From assembly GCA_012799265.1 (NCBI GenBank), contig JAAZLP010000190.1:1-7846 (forward strand): DNA of 7,846 bases, in the 5' to 3' direction. The position numbers were made by a program, and so were the translations under genes. Of the stretch, positions 1 to 6,218 are shown piece after piece. Positions within the stretch are counted from its first letter, which is position 1, and every line of letters starts with the position of its first letter. Below the pieces are notes generated by a model. That model worked only from the letters and a program-made list of their open reading frames with translations. It ran no database searches and was not told the DNA's origin. The stretch is from Phyllobacteriaceae bacterium. Its GTDB lineage: Bacteria; Pseudomonadota; Alphaproteobacteria; Rhizobiales; Devosiaceae.

Positions 1-141
1 ATCAATGACATGAGCATGATCGTCGAAAACCAGTCGATCCTGCGCGATCTGCTGGCGGCCATGCGCAATCAGGATTTCGCCAGGATCGAAGTCATCGTCG
101 ATCGACACATTGATCTCATCCTATCCCGTCTGCCGAGTTGA
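1..141 (+). CDS. C-terminal end of a probable GntR-family (FCD domain) transcriptional regulator, partial
   Basis: Frame 1 is open from the first base to a TGA at 139-141 and gives 46 residues; the 5' part lies outside the window. The peptide has the pattern ENQSILRDLLAAMRNQDF followed by IVDRHIDLILSRL. This resembles the last helices of the FCD ligand-binding domain of GntR regulators, where a conserved histidine (here in DRHI) sits in the final helix and can bind a metal or an organic acid. That resemblance is from family knowledge and the fragment is short, so the assignment is tentative. The gene converges on the LacI-family gene with only 12 bp between stop codons and no clear terminator. 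GntR/FCD regulators often sit in sugar-acid utilisation clusters, which fits the neighbouring sugar transporter. Other helical regulators are not excluded. Confidence 0.5.
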   Translation: MNDMSMIVENQSILRDLLAAMRNQDFARIEVIVDRHIDLILSRLPS

Positions 142-153
142 CTAGGGGGCGCT

Positions 154-1173
154 CTATAAGGGCCGCGACACCGAGTTGCGGACGATGAGTTCGGCGCGTA
201 GGAGGATTTCGCGGGATTTTGGCACGCAGCCGGACAGCATGGTGAGCAAAAGCTCCATAGCCGCCTCGCCGATCTTGTGGCGCGGTTGCTTCATGGTGCT
301 GAGCGAAGGGCTGACGAAGCTGGCGAAGGAAATGTCGTCAAAGCCCATGACGGAGAACTGCCGGGGGAGCTCGTAGCGGCGGGCATTGAGCGCGATGATG
401 ACGCCCAGCGCCGTCGCGTCGTTGACGCAGAAAAAGGCGGTGGGCAGCGCATCGCGGACAAACATGAGCTCGGTCGCCGCGCGACCGCTTTCCGTCGTGC
501 CATCGCCATCGAGGATCAAGCGTAGATCAATCTGGATATTGGCGCCGTCCAGCGCCGCCCGATAGCCAGCCTCGCGCAGGCGGTTGACCTCCCTATTGGC
601 GGCGCGGCCGATAAAGGCGATGCGGCGATGGCCCTGGGAGATGAGGTGCTCGGTGGCGACGCGGGCGCCTTCGAAATTGTTCACCCCGACAAAGGGCACG
701 TCGTGGTTGGGCACGGGTTCGTTGACGGCGACCATGGGCGGCAGGCGGACTTCCCCGGCATCGTCCCCAAAACCATAGGGCAGGTGGCCCGTGAAGAGGA
801 TTAGGCCGTCGGCCTGGTTGGAGCTGATGAAGCGGAGATAATCGGTCTCGCGGTCGGGGTCGTTCTGCGTATTGCCGATCAGGAGTCCATAGCCGCGCTT
901 GCTGGCTTCGGTTTCCAGGCCGACCAGAATGTTCGAAAAGTTGGGATCACCAACGTCCGGCGCCAGGATGAGGATCATGTTGGAGCGCCGCATGCGAAGC
1001 GAGCGGGCCATGGCGTTGGTGGTGTAACCCGTGCGTGCGATCGCGTCGGTCACCTTGCGACGCGTGGCGTCGGCGACCTTGGTTGGCTCGTTGATAGCGC
1101 GACTGACCGTGGCGATAGACACGCCGGCCAATGCGGCAACATCCTCGATCGTGGCCAGCTTCTGATGCTGCAC
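154..1173 (-). CDS. LacI-family transcriptional regulator, likely repressor of the divergent sugar ABC transporter
   Basis: This is a sugar-responsive DNA-binding regulator. The helix-turn-helix begins TIEDVAALAGVS and continues with the recognition-helix pattern ATVSRAIN. It is followed by a LacI hinge helix (TTNAMARSLRMR), whose leucine normally inserts into the operator centre, and then a periplasmic-binding-protein-like effector domain. Late motifs such as FFCVNDATALGVI and VMGFDDISFASF are typical of the family. The chosen start is GTG at 1173-1171. It gives MQHQKLATIEDV, the usual short lead before the helix-turn-helix, about 340 residues in all, and has GGTGGAG six bases upstream. The frame also opens at GTG 1251-1249 (365 aa) and GTG 1185-1183, but these give a long non-family leader and weaker ribosome-binding sites. 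The gene is divergent from the ATPase gene at 1383 with operator-like repeats between them. A role as local repressor, relieved by the transported sugar, is inference. The family assignment is secure; the start is less so. Confidence 0.93.
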   Translation of the reverse strand: MQHQKLATIEDVAALAGVSIATVSRAINEPTKVADATRRKVTDAIARTGYTTNAMARSLRMRRSNMILILAPDVGDPNFSNILVGLETEASKRGYGLLIGNTQNDPDRETDYLRFISSNQADGLILFTGHLPYGFGDDAGEVRLPPMVAVNEPVPNHDVPFVGVNNFEGARVATEHLISQGHRRIAFIGRAANREVNRLREAGYRAALDGANIQIDLRLILDGDGTTESGRAATELMFVRDALPTAFFCVNDATALGVIIALNARRYELPRQFSVMGFDDISFASFVSPSLSTMKQPRHKIGEAAMELLLTMLSGCVPKSREILLRAELIVRNSVSRPL

Positions 1174-1270
1174 GGGGTTCTCCACCCATAAGCGCTGAAC
1201 GGAAAAGCTCAACGCGTTTATGCCTTTAGCAGAGGCCGCCTGCTCCCGCACGGCTCATCCAACAGGCGTC

Positions 1271-1290
1271 TACAGTTTTCGATCACTGTA
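1271..1290. repeat. Inverted repeat TACAGT-N8-ACTGTA next to the operators
   Basis: Six-base arms TACAGT (1271-1276) and ACTGTA (1285-1290) flank an 8 bp spacer in the divergent regulatory region. The right arm overlaps the first LacI-type operator (1287-1300) by four bases. It could be a site for a second regulator, for example the GntR-type protein encoded at the left edge, or a chance palindrome. No promoter elements are clear enough to call around it. Confidence 0.35.
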
Positions 1291-1300
1291 AACCTTTACA
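1287..1300. promoter_or_regulatory. LacI-family operator-like site O1, TGTAAACCTTTACA
   Basis: The site has perfect 6 bp arms, TGTAAA and TTTACA, around a CC centre. This is the size and shape of a LacI/GalR-family operator, except that the usual central CG is CC here. It lies 82 bp before the ATPase start codon and 113 bp before the chosen start of the LacI-family gene, so it could control both directions. Its right part, AAACCTTTACAT (1290-1301), is repeated exactly at 1311-1322. Binding by the adjacent regulator is inferred from position. Confidence 0.6.
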
Positions 1301-1307
1301 TGGATCA

Positions 1308-1321
1308 TGAAAACCTTTACA
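1308..1321. promoter_or_regulatory. LacI-family operator-like site O2, TGAAAACCTTTACA
   Basis: This second copy of the operator-like sequence differs from O1 only in its third base (A for T), so the left arm is imperfect. It lies exactly 21 bp downstream of O1, two helical turns, which places both sites on the same face of the DNA. That arrangement favours cooperative binding of two regulator dimers. It lies 61 bp before the ATPase start. Confidence 0.55.
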
Positions 1322-1382
1322 TCAAACGTCAAGGACGAAGAGATCGCGAAAAGCGGCCGCGTCCGATGGGAGGGGTTCGGTC

Positions 1383-2924
1383 ATGAGCGACGCCGTCAGC
1401 ACATCTGTGCCTGCTATCCTGTCGGCAAACAGGATTTCGAAGTCGTTTGGCGACATTCCCGTCCTGTTCAGCATCGACTTCGACATCCGCCCCGGTGAAG
1501 TCCACGCCATTATCGGCGAGAACGGGGCGGGCAAGTCCACGCTGATCAAGATCCTGTCGGGCATTGAGCAGCCGACGTCAGGCTCGATCACCTATGATGG
1601 CAAAACGGTTGTCTTGCCGCCCAATGGGCAGGCGGCAGCCATGGGCATCGTGGTCATCCATCAGGAATTGCTGCTGGCAGAGCATCTGAGCGTTGCCGAT
1701 TCCATTTTCCTCGGCCGCGAATTGCGCTCAGGCCCGTTCCTGCAGCTCAAGGAAATGCGCGAGAAAACGCGCGAAATCCTCGCGGCCCTGGACGTCAACA
1801 TTGATCCCGATGCGCGCATCAACACGCTCTCGGTTGCTGACAAGCAGATGGTAGAAATCGCCAAGGCGATCAGCCGCGACGCCCGCGTCATCATCATGGA
1901 TGAGCCCACGGCGGTCCTCTCCGTTGCAGAAACCAAAACCTTTTTTGAGCAGATCCGGCGCCTGACGGCGAAGGGCGTGGCCGTCATCTTCATCTCGCAC
2001 AAGCTCGACGAGATCATGGAACTGGCAGATCGCGTTACCGTACTGCGCGATGGTCAGCTGATCGCGACCGTCGGCACGGAAAATCTGACGCCCGATTCCA
2101 TTGCCCAGATGATGGTCGGCCGCGAACTCTCCAACCTCTATCCGCCCAAACACGAACCCGATGTGGATGCCGAAGTCCTGCTTTCCGTCCGTGGCCTGTC
2201 AGCCCCCGGCATTTCGGACATCTCGTTTGACCTGCGGCGCGGGGAAATCCTGGGCTTCGCCGGCCTGATCGGGTCGGGCCGCACAGCCGTTGCCGAAGCC
2301 GTGGTCGGGCTGACCCGGAAGACTGCCGGGACGGTGACAGTCCGCGGCGCGCCGGCCGACTACACCCATGTCGCCCAGTCACTTGATGCAGGTCTGGCCT
2401 ATATGACCAAGGACCGCAAGGGCAGGGGGCTCTTGCTCAATGCCGGCCTGCAGCCCAACCTGACGCTGCTGACGCTGAAAAAGCACATGAAATACGGCTT
2501 CCTCGACGGACGCAGCGAAGAACAGGCGCTGGACCGTGCTGTCCGCCGCTTCGACGTGCGCGCACGCGATCCGTCGGTGGCGGTTGGCAAGCTCTCGGGC
2601 GGTAACCAGCAGAAGCTGATGCTGGGCAAGACCATGGAGAGCGATCCCGACATCGTCATCATGGACGAGCCGACCCGGGGCATCGACGTCGGCACCAAGC
2701 AGCAGATTTATCACATCATCGCGGCGCTGGCCGCCGAGGGGAAAGCGATCATCGTCATTTCCTCGGAAATGCAGGAAGTCATCGGCCTTTCACACCGCGT
2801 CGTGGTCATGCGTCAGGGGCGCATGGCCGGGGTGCTGGAAGGCGCAGAAATCAGCGAAGCCGAGATCATGCGCTATGCGGCCGGCATCAAGCAGGGTGGG
2901 GAAAATGACCGTCTCAGTGCCTGA
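1383..2924 (+). CDS. Sugar ABC transporter ATP-binding protein (CUT2/RbsA family, two fused ATPase domains)
   Basis: This is the cytoplasmic energy-coupling subunit of a ribose/xylose/galactose-type importer, 513 aa, the normal length for the family. The N-terminal ATPase has Walker A GENGAGKST (45-53), signature LSVADKQ (149-155) and Walker B VIIMDEP (169-175). The C-terminal ATPase has the degenerate Walker A of this family, GLIGSGRT (294-301, Arg in place of the usual Lys), a canonical signature LSGGNQQK (404-411) and Walker B IVIMDEP (424-430). Two fused domains of unequal quality define the CUT2 class; CUT1 transporters use separate ATPases. The ATG is preceded by GGGAGGGG with about 8 bp spacing. 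It is the first gene of the operon, and its 3' end overlaps the permease start by 20 bp, indicating translational coupling. The substrate cannot be read from this subunit. rbsA, xylG and mglA homologues look alike, so no symbol is given. Confidence 0.95.
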   Translation: MSDAVSTSVPAILSANRISKSFGDIPVLFSIDFDIRPGEVHAIIGENGAGKSTLIKILSGIEQPTSGSITYDGKTVVLPPNGQAAAMGIVVIHQELLLAEHLSVADSIFLGRELRSGPFLQLKEMREKTREILAALDVNIDPDARINTLSVADKQMVEIAKAISRDARVIIMDEPTAVLSVAETKTFFEQIRRLTAKGVAVIFISHKLDEIMELADRVTVLRDGQLIATVGTENLTPDSIAQMMVGRELSNLYPPKHEPDVDAEVLLSVRGLSAPGISDISFDLRRGEILGFAGLIGSGRTAVAEAVVGLTRKTAGTVTVRGAPADYTHVAQSLDAGLAYMTKDRKGRGLLLNAGLQPNLTLLTLKKHMKYGFLDGRSEEQALDRAVRRFDVRARDPSVAVGKLSGGNQQKLMLGKTMESDPDIVIMDEPTRGIDVGTKQQIYHIIAALAAEGKAIIVISSEMQEVIGLSHRVVVMRQGRMAGVLEGAEISEAEIMRYAAGIKQGGENDRLSA

Positions 2925-3930
2925 AACGGCGGCCAAGCCGCAAAAGGGTTTCAAGCTCGACTTCAAGACCGCAGGTCCGCTCATCGCGCTGATCCTGCTG
3001 GTGATCCTGGGCTATAGCCTCAACCCGGCCTTCCTCAATGAAGGCAACATCACCAATCTCCTGACGCGTTCGGCTTTCATCGGCATCATCGCCGTTGGCG
3101 CGACATTCGTCATCACCGCCGGCGGCATCGACCTTTCCGTGGGGTCTATGGCGGCCTTCATCGCCGGCATGATGATCATCATCATGAACTCGGCCGTGAG
3201 CAGCATGGGCGCGTCGGTATGGACGGTTCTGCTCGGCGTTGGCTGTTCGCTGATCCTGGGGATTGGCGCCGGCTATATCAACGGGTTCCTGACCACCAAG
3301 GCGAAGATCGAGGCGTTCATCGTGACGCTCGGGACCATGGGCATTTATCGCTCGCTGGTCACCTATTTCGCCGATGGCGGTACGCTCTCGCTCAATAGCG
3401 GTGCACGCGAAATCTACCGTCCAGTGTATTACGACAGCTTCCTGCGCGTGCCCTATCCGGTCTGGGTGTTCATTCTGGTCGCCGTGATCGGCTGGATCCT
3501 GATGAACCGCACCGCCTTTGGCCGCTATTGCATGGCCATCGGCTCCAATGAACAGGTGGCACGCTACTCTGCCATCAAGGTCGATCGTGTCCGCACCTGG
3601 ACCTACATCCTGCAGGGTCTCTGCGTGTCGCTGGCCACGATCATCTATGTGCCGCGCCTTGGTTCGGCATCGTCGGCGACCGGGGTGCTCTGGGAACTTG
3701 AAGCCATCGCAGCCGTGATCATCGGCGGCACCATGCTCAAGGGCGGCTATGGCCGGATCGGCGGCACGGTGATCGGCGCGCTGATCCTGACGGCCATTGG
3801 CAACATTCTCAATCTCACAGACATCATCTCCAACTACCTCAATGGGGCGGTGCAGGGCGTGATCATCGTGGCAGCGGTCTATCTGCAGCGCGGCAGCTTC
3901 AAGCGCGCCGTTCGCAAGAAGGCCGAATAA
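2905..3930 (+). CDS. Sugar ABC transporter permease (CUT2/RbsC-like, BPD_transp_2)
   Basis: This is the inner-membrane channel subunit of the importer, 341 aa from the ATG at 2905. That ATG is preferred over an in-frame start at 2875 because it follows a purine-rich GGGTGGGGAAA stretch, gives a normal N-terminus (MTVSVPETAAK) and makes the usual short overlap with the ATPase gene. Multiple long hydrophobic segments follow a short charged N-terminal tail. Family landmarks are GGIDLSVGS (73-81) and, from about residue 266, EAIAAVIIGGTMLKGG followed by a glycine-rich GTVIGALIL helix, the region near the ATPase contact in RbsC-type permeases. It presumably forms a homodimer with the upstream ATPase and the downstream binding protein. 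It lies in the middle of the operon, 70 bp before the binding-protein gene. No defect is visible. Substrate is unknown. Confidence 0.94.
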   Translation: MTVSVPETAAKPQKGFKLDFKTAGPLIALILLVILGYSLNPAFLNEGNITNLLTRSAFIGIIAVGATFVITAGGIDLSVGSMAAFIAGMMIIIMNSAVSSMGASVWTVLLGVGCSLILGIGAGYINGFLTTKAKIEAFIVTLGTMGIYRSLVTYFADGGTLSLNSGAREIYRPVYYDSFLRVPYPVWVFILVAVIGWILMNRTAFGRYCMAIGSNEQVARYSAIKVDRVRTWTYILQGLCVSLATIIYVPRLGSASSATGVLWELEAIAAVIIGGTMLKGGYGRIGGTVIGALILTAIGNILNLTDIISNYLNGAVQGVIIVAAVYLQRGSFKRAVRKKAE

Positions 3931-3938
3931 TCAGAATT

Positions 3939-3959
3939 CCCGGCCCCCAGGGGGACGGG
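3939..3959 (+). other. Intercistronic hairpin between permease and binding-protein genes
   Basis: Outer arms CCCG (3939-3942) and CGGG (3956-3959), one G/A mismatch, and inner C and G runs form a short GC-rich hairpin nine bases after the permease stop codon. No T-run follows, so it is not a classical terminator. In sugar-importer operons, hairpins placed before the binding-protein gene can protect the downstream message and help make the binding protein in excess. That role here is inference. Confidence 0.45.
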
Positions 3960-4000
3960 CGAAACCGGCGCAAAATGCGTCAATCAAGGGAGGACTACCT

Positions 4001-4948
4001 ATGTCTATCAAGACATTGACGATGGCCCTGGTGGCTACCACCGCTCTTGCGGTGCCTGCTCTGGCCCAGGAAAAGATCAAGATCGGCGTCTCCATCCCGG
4101 CGGCAACGCATGGCTGGACGGGCGGCCTGAACTACCACGCTCAGGAAGCTGAAAAGCGTCTGGAATCGACCTATTCCAACATCGACATCATCCTCGTCAC
4201 CGCCGACAGCCCGGCAGACCAGGCTGGCGACATCGAAGACCTCGTTTCTGTTCAGCAGATCGATGCACTCGTCGTCCTGCCGTTCGAATCCGATCCGCTG
4301 GTTGAGCCGGTCCGTCAGGCCAAGGCGGCCGGTGCCTTCATCACCGTGGTTGACCGCGGTCTGCCGGATGCCTCCATCCAGGACGTCTATGTGGCCGGTA
4401 ACAACACCGAACTGGGCGCCACCTCGGCCGAGTACTTCAAGACCCGTCTGGGTGAAGGCGATAACATCGTCATACTGCGCGGCATTCCGACCGTGATCGA
4501 TACCGAGCGTTTCGACGCGTTCATGGCAGGCATCGAAGGCTCGGGCATCAACGTGCTCGACAACCAGTTCGCCAACTGGAACCGCGATGACGGCTTTGAA
4601 GTCATGCAGGACTTCCTCAGCCGCTTCCCGGACATTGACGGCGTCTGGGCACAGGACGACGACATCGCCATGGGCGTTGTTGAAGCTGTGCGTCAGGCCG
4701 GTCGCGAAGGCGAAATGTTCATCGTCGGCGGCGCCGGCATGAAGGACGTTATCAAGGGCATCATGGACGGCGACGAGCTGATCCCGGTCGACGTGCTCTA
4801 TCCGCCGGCAATGATTGCTACCGCCATGGACGTGACGGTCGCCAACTTCCTCTCCAACGGTCCGGTTGCGGGCTCCTACATCCTCGGTGCACCGCTGGTG
4901 ACCAAGGACAATGCAGCCCAGTTCTACTTCCCGGACAGCCCGTTCTGA
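4001..4948 (+). CDS. Sugar ABC transporter periplasmic substrate-binding protein (CUT2/RbsB-like, Peripla_BP_4)
   Basis: This is a secreted binding protein that delivers a carbohydrate to the permease, 315 aa. Residues 1-22 form a Sec signal peptide: MSIKTLTM, a hydrophobic core, and an ALA box cleaved before Gln23. The mature chain starts EKIKIGVSIPAATHGW, the first beta-strand of a type I periplasmic-binding fold. Asp118-Arg119 in VVDRGL occupy the position where ribose-binding proteins contact the sugar. WAQDDDIAMG (about 217-226) matches the second-lobe strand of the family. GGGAGG at 3988-3993, seven bases before the ATG, is a strong ribosome-binding site, consistent with the high expression these proteins need. 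It is the last gene of the operon and is followed by a terminator. It could bind a pentose, hexose or polyol; the sequence alone does not say which. Confidence 0.93.
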   Translation: MSIKTLTMALVATTALAVPALAQEKIKIGVSIPAATHGWTGGLNYHAQEAEKRLESTYSNIDIILVTADSPADQAGDIEDLVSVQQIDALVVLPFESDPLVEPVRQAKAAGAFITVVDRGLPDASIQDVYVAGNNTELGATSAEYFKTRLGEGDNIVILRGIPTVIDTERFDAFMAGIEGSGINVLDNQFANWNRDDGFEVMQDFLSRFPDIDGVWAQDDDIAMGVVEAVRQAGREGEMFIVGGAGMKDVIKGIMDGDELIPVDVLYPPAMIATAMDVTVANFLSNGPVAGSYILGAPLVTKDNAAQFYFPDSPF

Positions 4949-4972
4949 TCCTCCTGAGAACGGAACGCAGAA

Positions 4973-4999
4973 GGGGCGCCATCCGGCGCCCCTTTTTTT
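4973..4999 (+). terminator. Rho-independent terminator of the sugar transporter operon
   Basis: A perfect 8 bp GC stem, GGGGCGCC (4973-4980) and GGCGCCCC (4985-4992), has an ATCC loop and is followed by seven T (4993-4999). It lies 24 bp after the binding-protein stop codon. The T-run overlaps the stop codon of the convergent copper-chaperone gene (4998-5000). On the opposite strand the hairpin is not followed by a T-run, so it should act mainly in the + direction. Confidence 0.95.
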
Positions 5000-5198
5000 A
5001 TGCCGCCTCGGGCGTGTAGCCCGCTTCGCGGATCGCTTCTTCGCCCTTTGCCTTGTCGCCGGAGAAGCTCACCTTGTGGCTTTCAAGGTCTATTTCCACG
5101 GCGCTGCCCGGCAGCGCTTCTTCCAGCGCAGAGCGGATGGTGCCGACGCAGTGATTGCAGGTCATGTCATTGACGATGAACGTCGTCTTGTCGGTCAT
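4998..5198 (-). CDS. copZ: Copper chaperone, heavy-metal-associated (HMA) domain protein, CopZ-like
   Basis: This 66-residue cytosolic protein is made of one HMA (ferredoxin-like) domain. The metal-binding motif MTCNHC is at 12-17 with Cys14 and Cys17; it normally carries Cu(I) to a P1B-ATPase or a copper sensor. The start at 5198 is chosen because MTDKTTFIVNDMTCNHC is the standard HMA N-terminus and AAAGGAC lies upstream; the same frame is open to 5264 but the extra 22 residues are not HMA-like. The ATG lies one base after the stop codon of the cueR-like gene, so the two are almost certainly co-translated. Its stop codon overlaps the T-run of the convergent operon's terminator. The domain call is secure. 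The copper role rests on the motif and on the CueR-type neighbour. Its usual ATPase partner next door is broken. Confidence 0.88.
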   Translation of the reverse strand: MTDKTTFIVNDMTCNHCVGTIRSALEEALPGSAVEIDLESHKVSFSGDKAKGEEAIREAGYTPEAA

Positions 5199-5199
5199 T

Positions 5200-5607
5200 T
5201 CAGTGTCCTTTGGTGGTGTCGATTTCGGCAAGGTCGTCGAGAATGGGGCAGTCGGGACGGTCATTTCCCTGGCAGCAATGAACCAGATGCTTGAGCGTTT
5301 TCACCATCCCTTCCAGTTCACCGATCTTGGTTTCGAGCTCGGCAATGTGGTTGGTGGCGATCTCTTTGACTTCACTGCTCGACCGGTTCCGGTCCCGCCA
5401 GAGGCCCAGCAGGGCAGAAGTTTCCTCAAGCGAAAATCCGAGCGTGCGGGCGCGCTTTATAAAGCGCAGCACGTGGATTTCGGAGGGACCGTAGCGGCGA
5501 TAATTGCTGTCCGTGCGATAGGGCGGCTCGATCAAGCCGATCTGTTCGTAATAGCGGATCATTTTCGCCGTGACGCCGGACTTTTCTGCGGCTTGACCGA
5601 TATTCAT
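5200..5607 (-). CDS. cueR: MerR-family Cu(I)-responsive transcriptional activator, CueR/HmrR type
   Basis: This is a 135-residue metal-sensing activator. The N-terminal winged helix-turn-helix begins MNIGQAAEKSGVTAKMIRYYE, and the YRRYG wing follows at 36-40. A dimerisation coiled coil spans roughly 75-110, and the metal loop is CCQGNDRPDCP. Cys112 and Cys120 with seven residues between them match the Cu(I)/Ag(I)/Au(I) site of CueR in number and spacing; an additional Cys111 precedes them. The ATG shares one base with the copA-remnant stop codon (TGATG), and the chaperone gene starts one base after this gene's stop. The protein looks intact. The promoter it would normally control, ahead of copA, is not present in this window. 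In rhizobia this protein is called HmrR. Confidence 0.92.
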   Translation of the reverse strand: MNIGQAAEKSGVTAKMIRYYEQIGLIEPPYRTDSNYRRYGPSEIHVLRFIKRARTLGFSLEETSALLGLWRDRNRSSSEVKEIATNHIAELETKIGELEGMVKTLKHLVHCCQGNDRPDCPILDDLAEIDTTKGH

Positions 5608-6180
5608 CAGGCCATTCCTTTCACAGTGCGTAAGCGCTGGGCGTTTGCGATGACGAAGACCGAGGACAGGGCCATCGCGCCTGCGCCAATCATGGGCGAA
5701 AGCAGGATGCCAAAGGCGGGGAACAGCGCCCCAGCGGCCACGGGGATCAACACAGCGTTGTAGACGAACGCCCAGAAGAGATTTTCGTGAATGTTTCGAA
5801 GGGTTGCGCGGCTGACGGCCAGCGCATTGATGACCTGTTGGAGGTCCCCGCCCAGCAGCACGACATCGGCGCTTTCAATGGCAGCGTCCGTGCCGGAGCC
5901 AACGGCGATACCGACGTCGGCCTCCGCGAGCGCGGGGGCATCATTGATGCCATCGCCGACAAAGGCGACCGGGCCATAAGCCTCGCGCAGGGATTTCAAC
6001 GCGGTGACCTTTTCGGCAGGCAAGACTTCGGCTCGCACGTCATCCATCCCCCAGCTGGGCCGCAATGGCGCGCGCCGTGCTTTGGTTGTCGCCGGAAATC
6101 ATCGCGGTCTTAAGGCCCATGGCGTGAAGCGTATCAATGACTGACTTGCTGGTCGGTTTGATGGTGTCAGCCACCACCAC
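5607..6180 (-). pseudogene. copA: Cu+-exporting P1B-type ATPase (CopA), 5'-truncated and frameshifted remnant
   Basis: Only the C-terminal ~190 codons of a protein normally over 700 aa remain. From upstream to downstream they encode VVVADTIKPTSKSVI, the P-domain motif MISGDNQSTARAIAAQLG, AEVLPAEKV, GDGINDAPALAEADVGIA, a transmembrane helix with the Cu-type YN pair (FVYNAVL), and a last helix with M-A-L-S-S and a terminal ANAQRL. YN and MxxSS are ligands of copper-type P1B-1 pumps. The reading frame breaks at the C5 run 6048-6052: four Cs instead of five would join AAQLG directly to MDDVRAEV. The phosphorylation motif DKTGT, the metal-binding N-terminus and transmembrane helices 1-6 are missing. 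Similarity stops near 6180 and IS110 coding sequence begins about 40 bp further on. The stop codon shares a base with the cueR ATG, so this was the first gene of a copA-cueR-copZ operon. Confidence 0.88.
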
Positions 6181-6218
6181 TTCCCTGGCAGACTTAATAA
6201 CGCCGCCTGTTCCATGAT

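Noticed and set aside
133..178. 8-base direct repeat CCGAGTTG at 133-140 and 171-178 around the convergent gene ends
   Set aside because: It is short, lies inside two coding sequences, and has no associated element boundary; chance is the simplest explanation.
1174..1251. 26-residue N-terminal extension of the LacI-family regulator
   Set aside because: It opens with GTG behind a weak ribosome-binding site and is unlike LacI-family N-termini; GTG at 1173 with GGTGGAG upstream fits better. Not excluded experimentally.
1295..1323. Possible promoter with TTTACA as -35 box for the transporter operon
   Set aside because: The best -10 candidate at 17 bp (TACATC) matches only three consensus positions, so no promoter is called.
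5607..6065. Reading this stretch as a complete 152-residue protein
   Set aside because: Its first residues come from the wrong frame upstream of the C5 run; the rest is the C-terminal domain of a CopA ATPase, so it is a fragment and not an independent gene.
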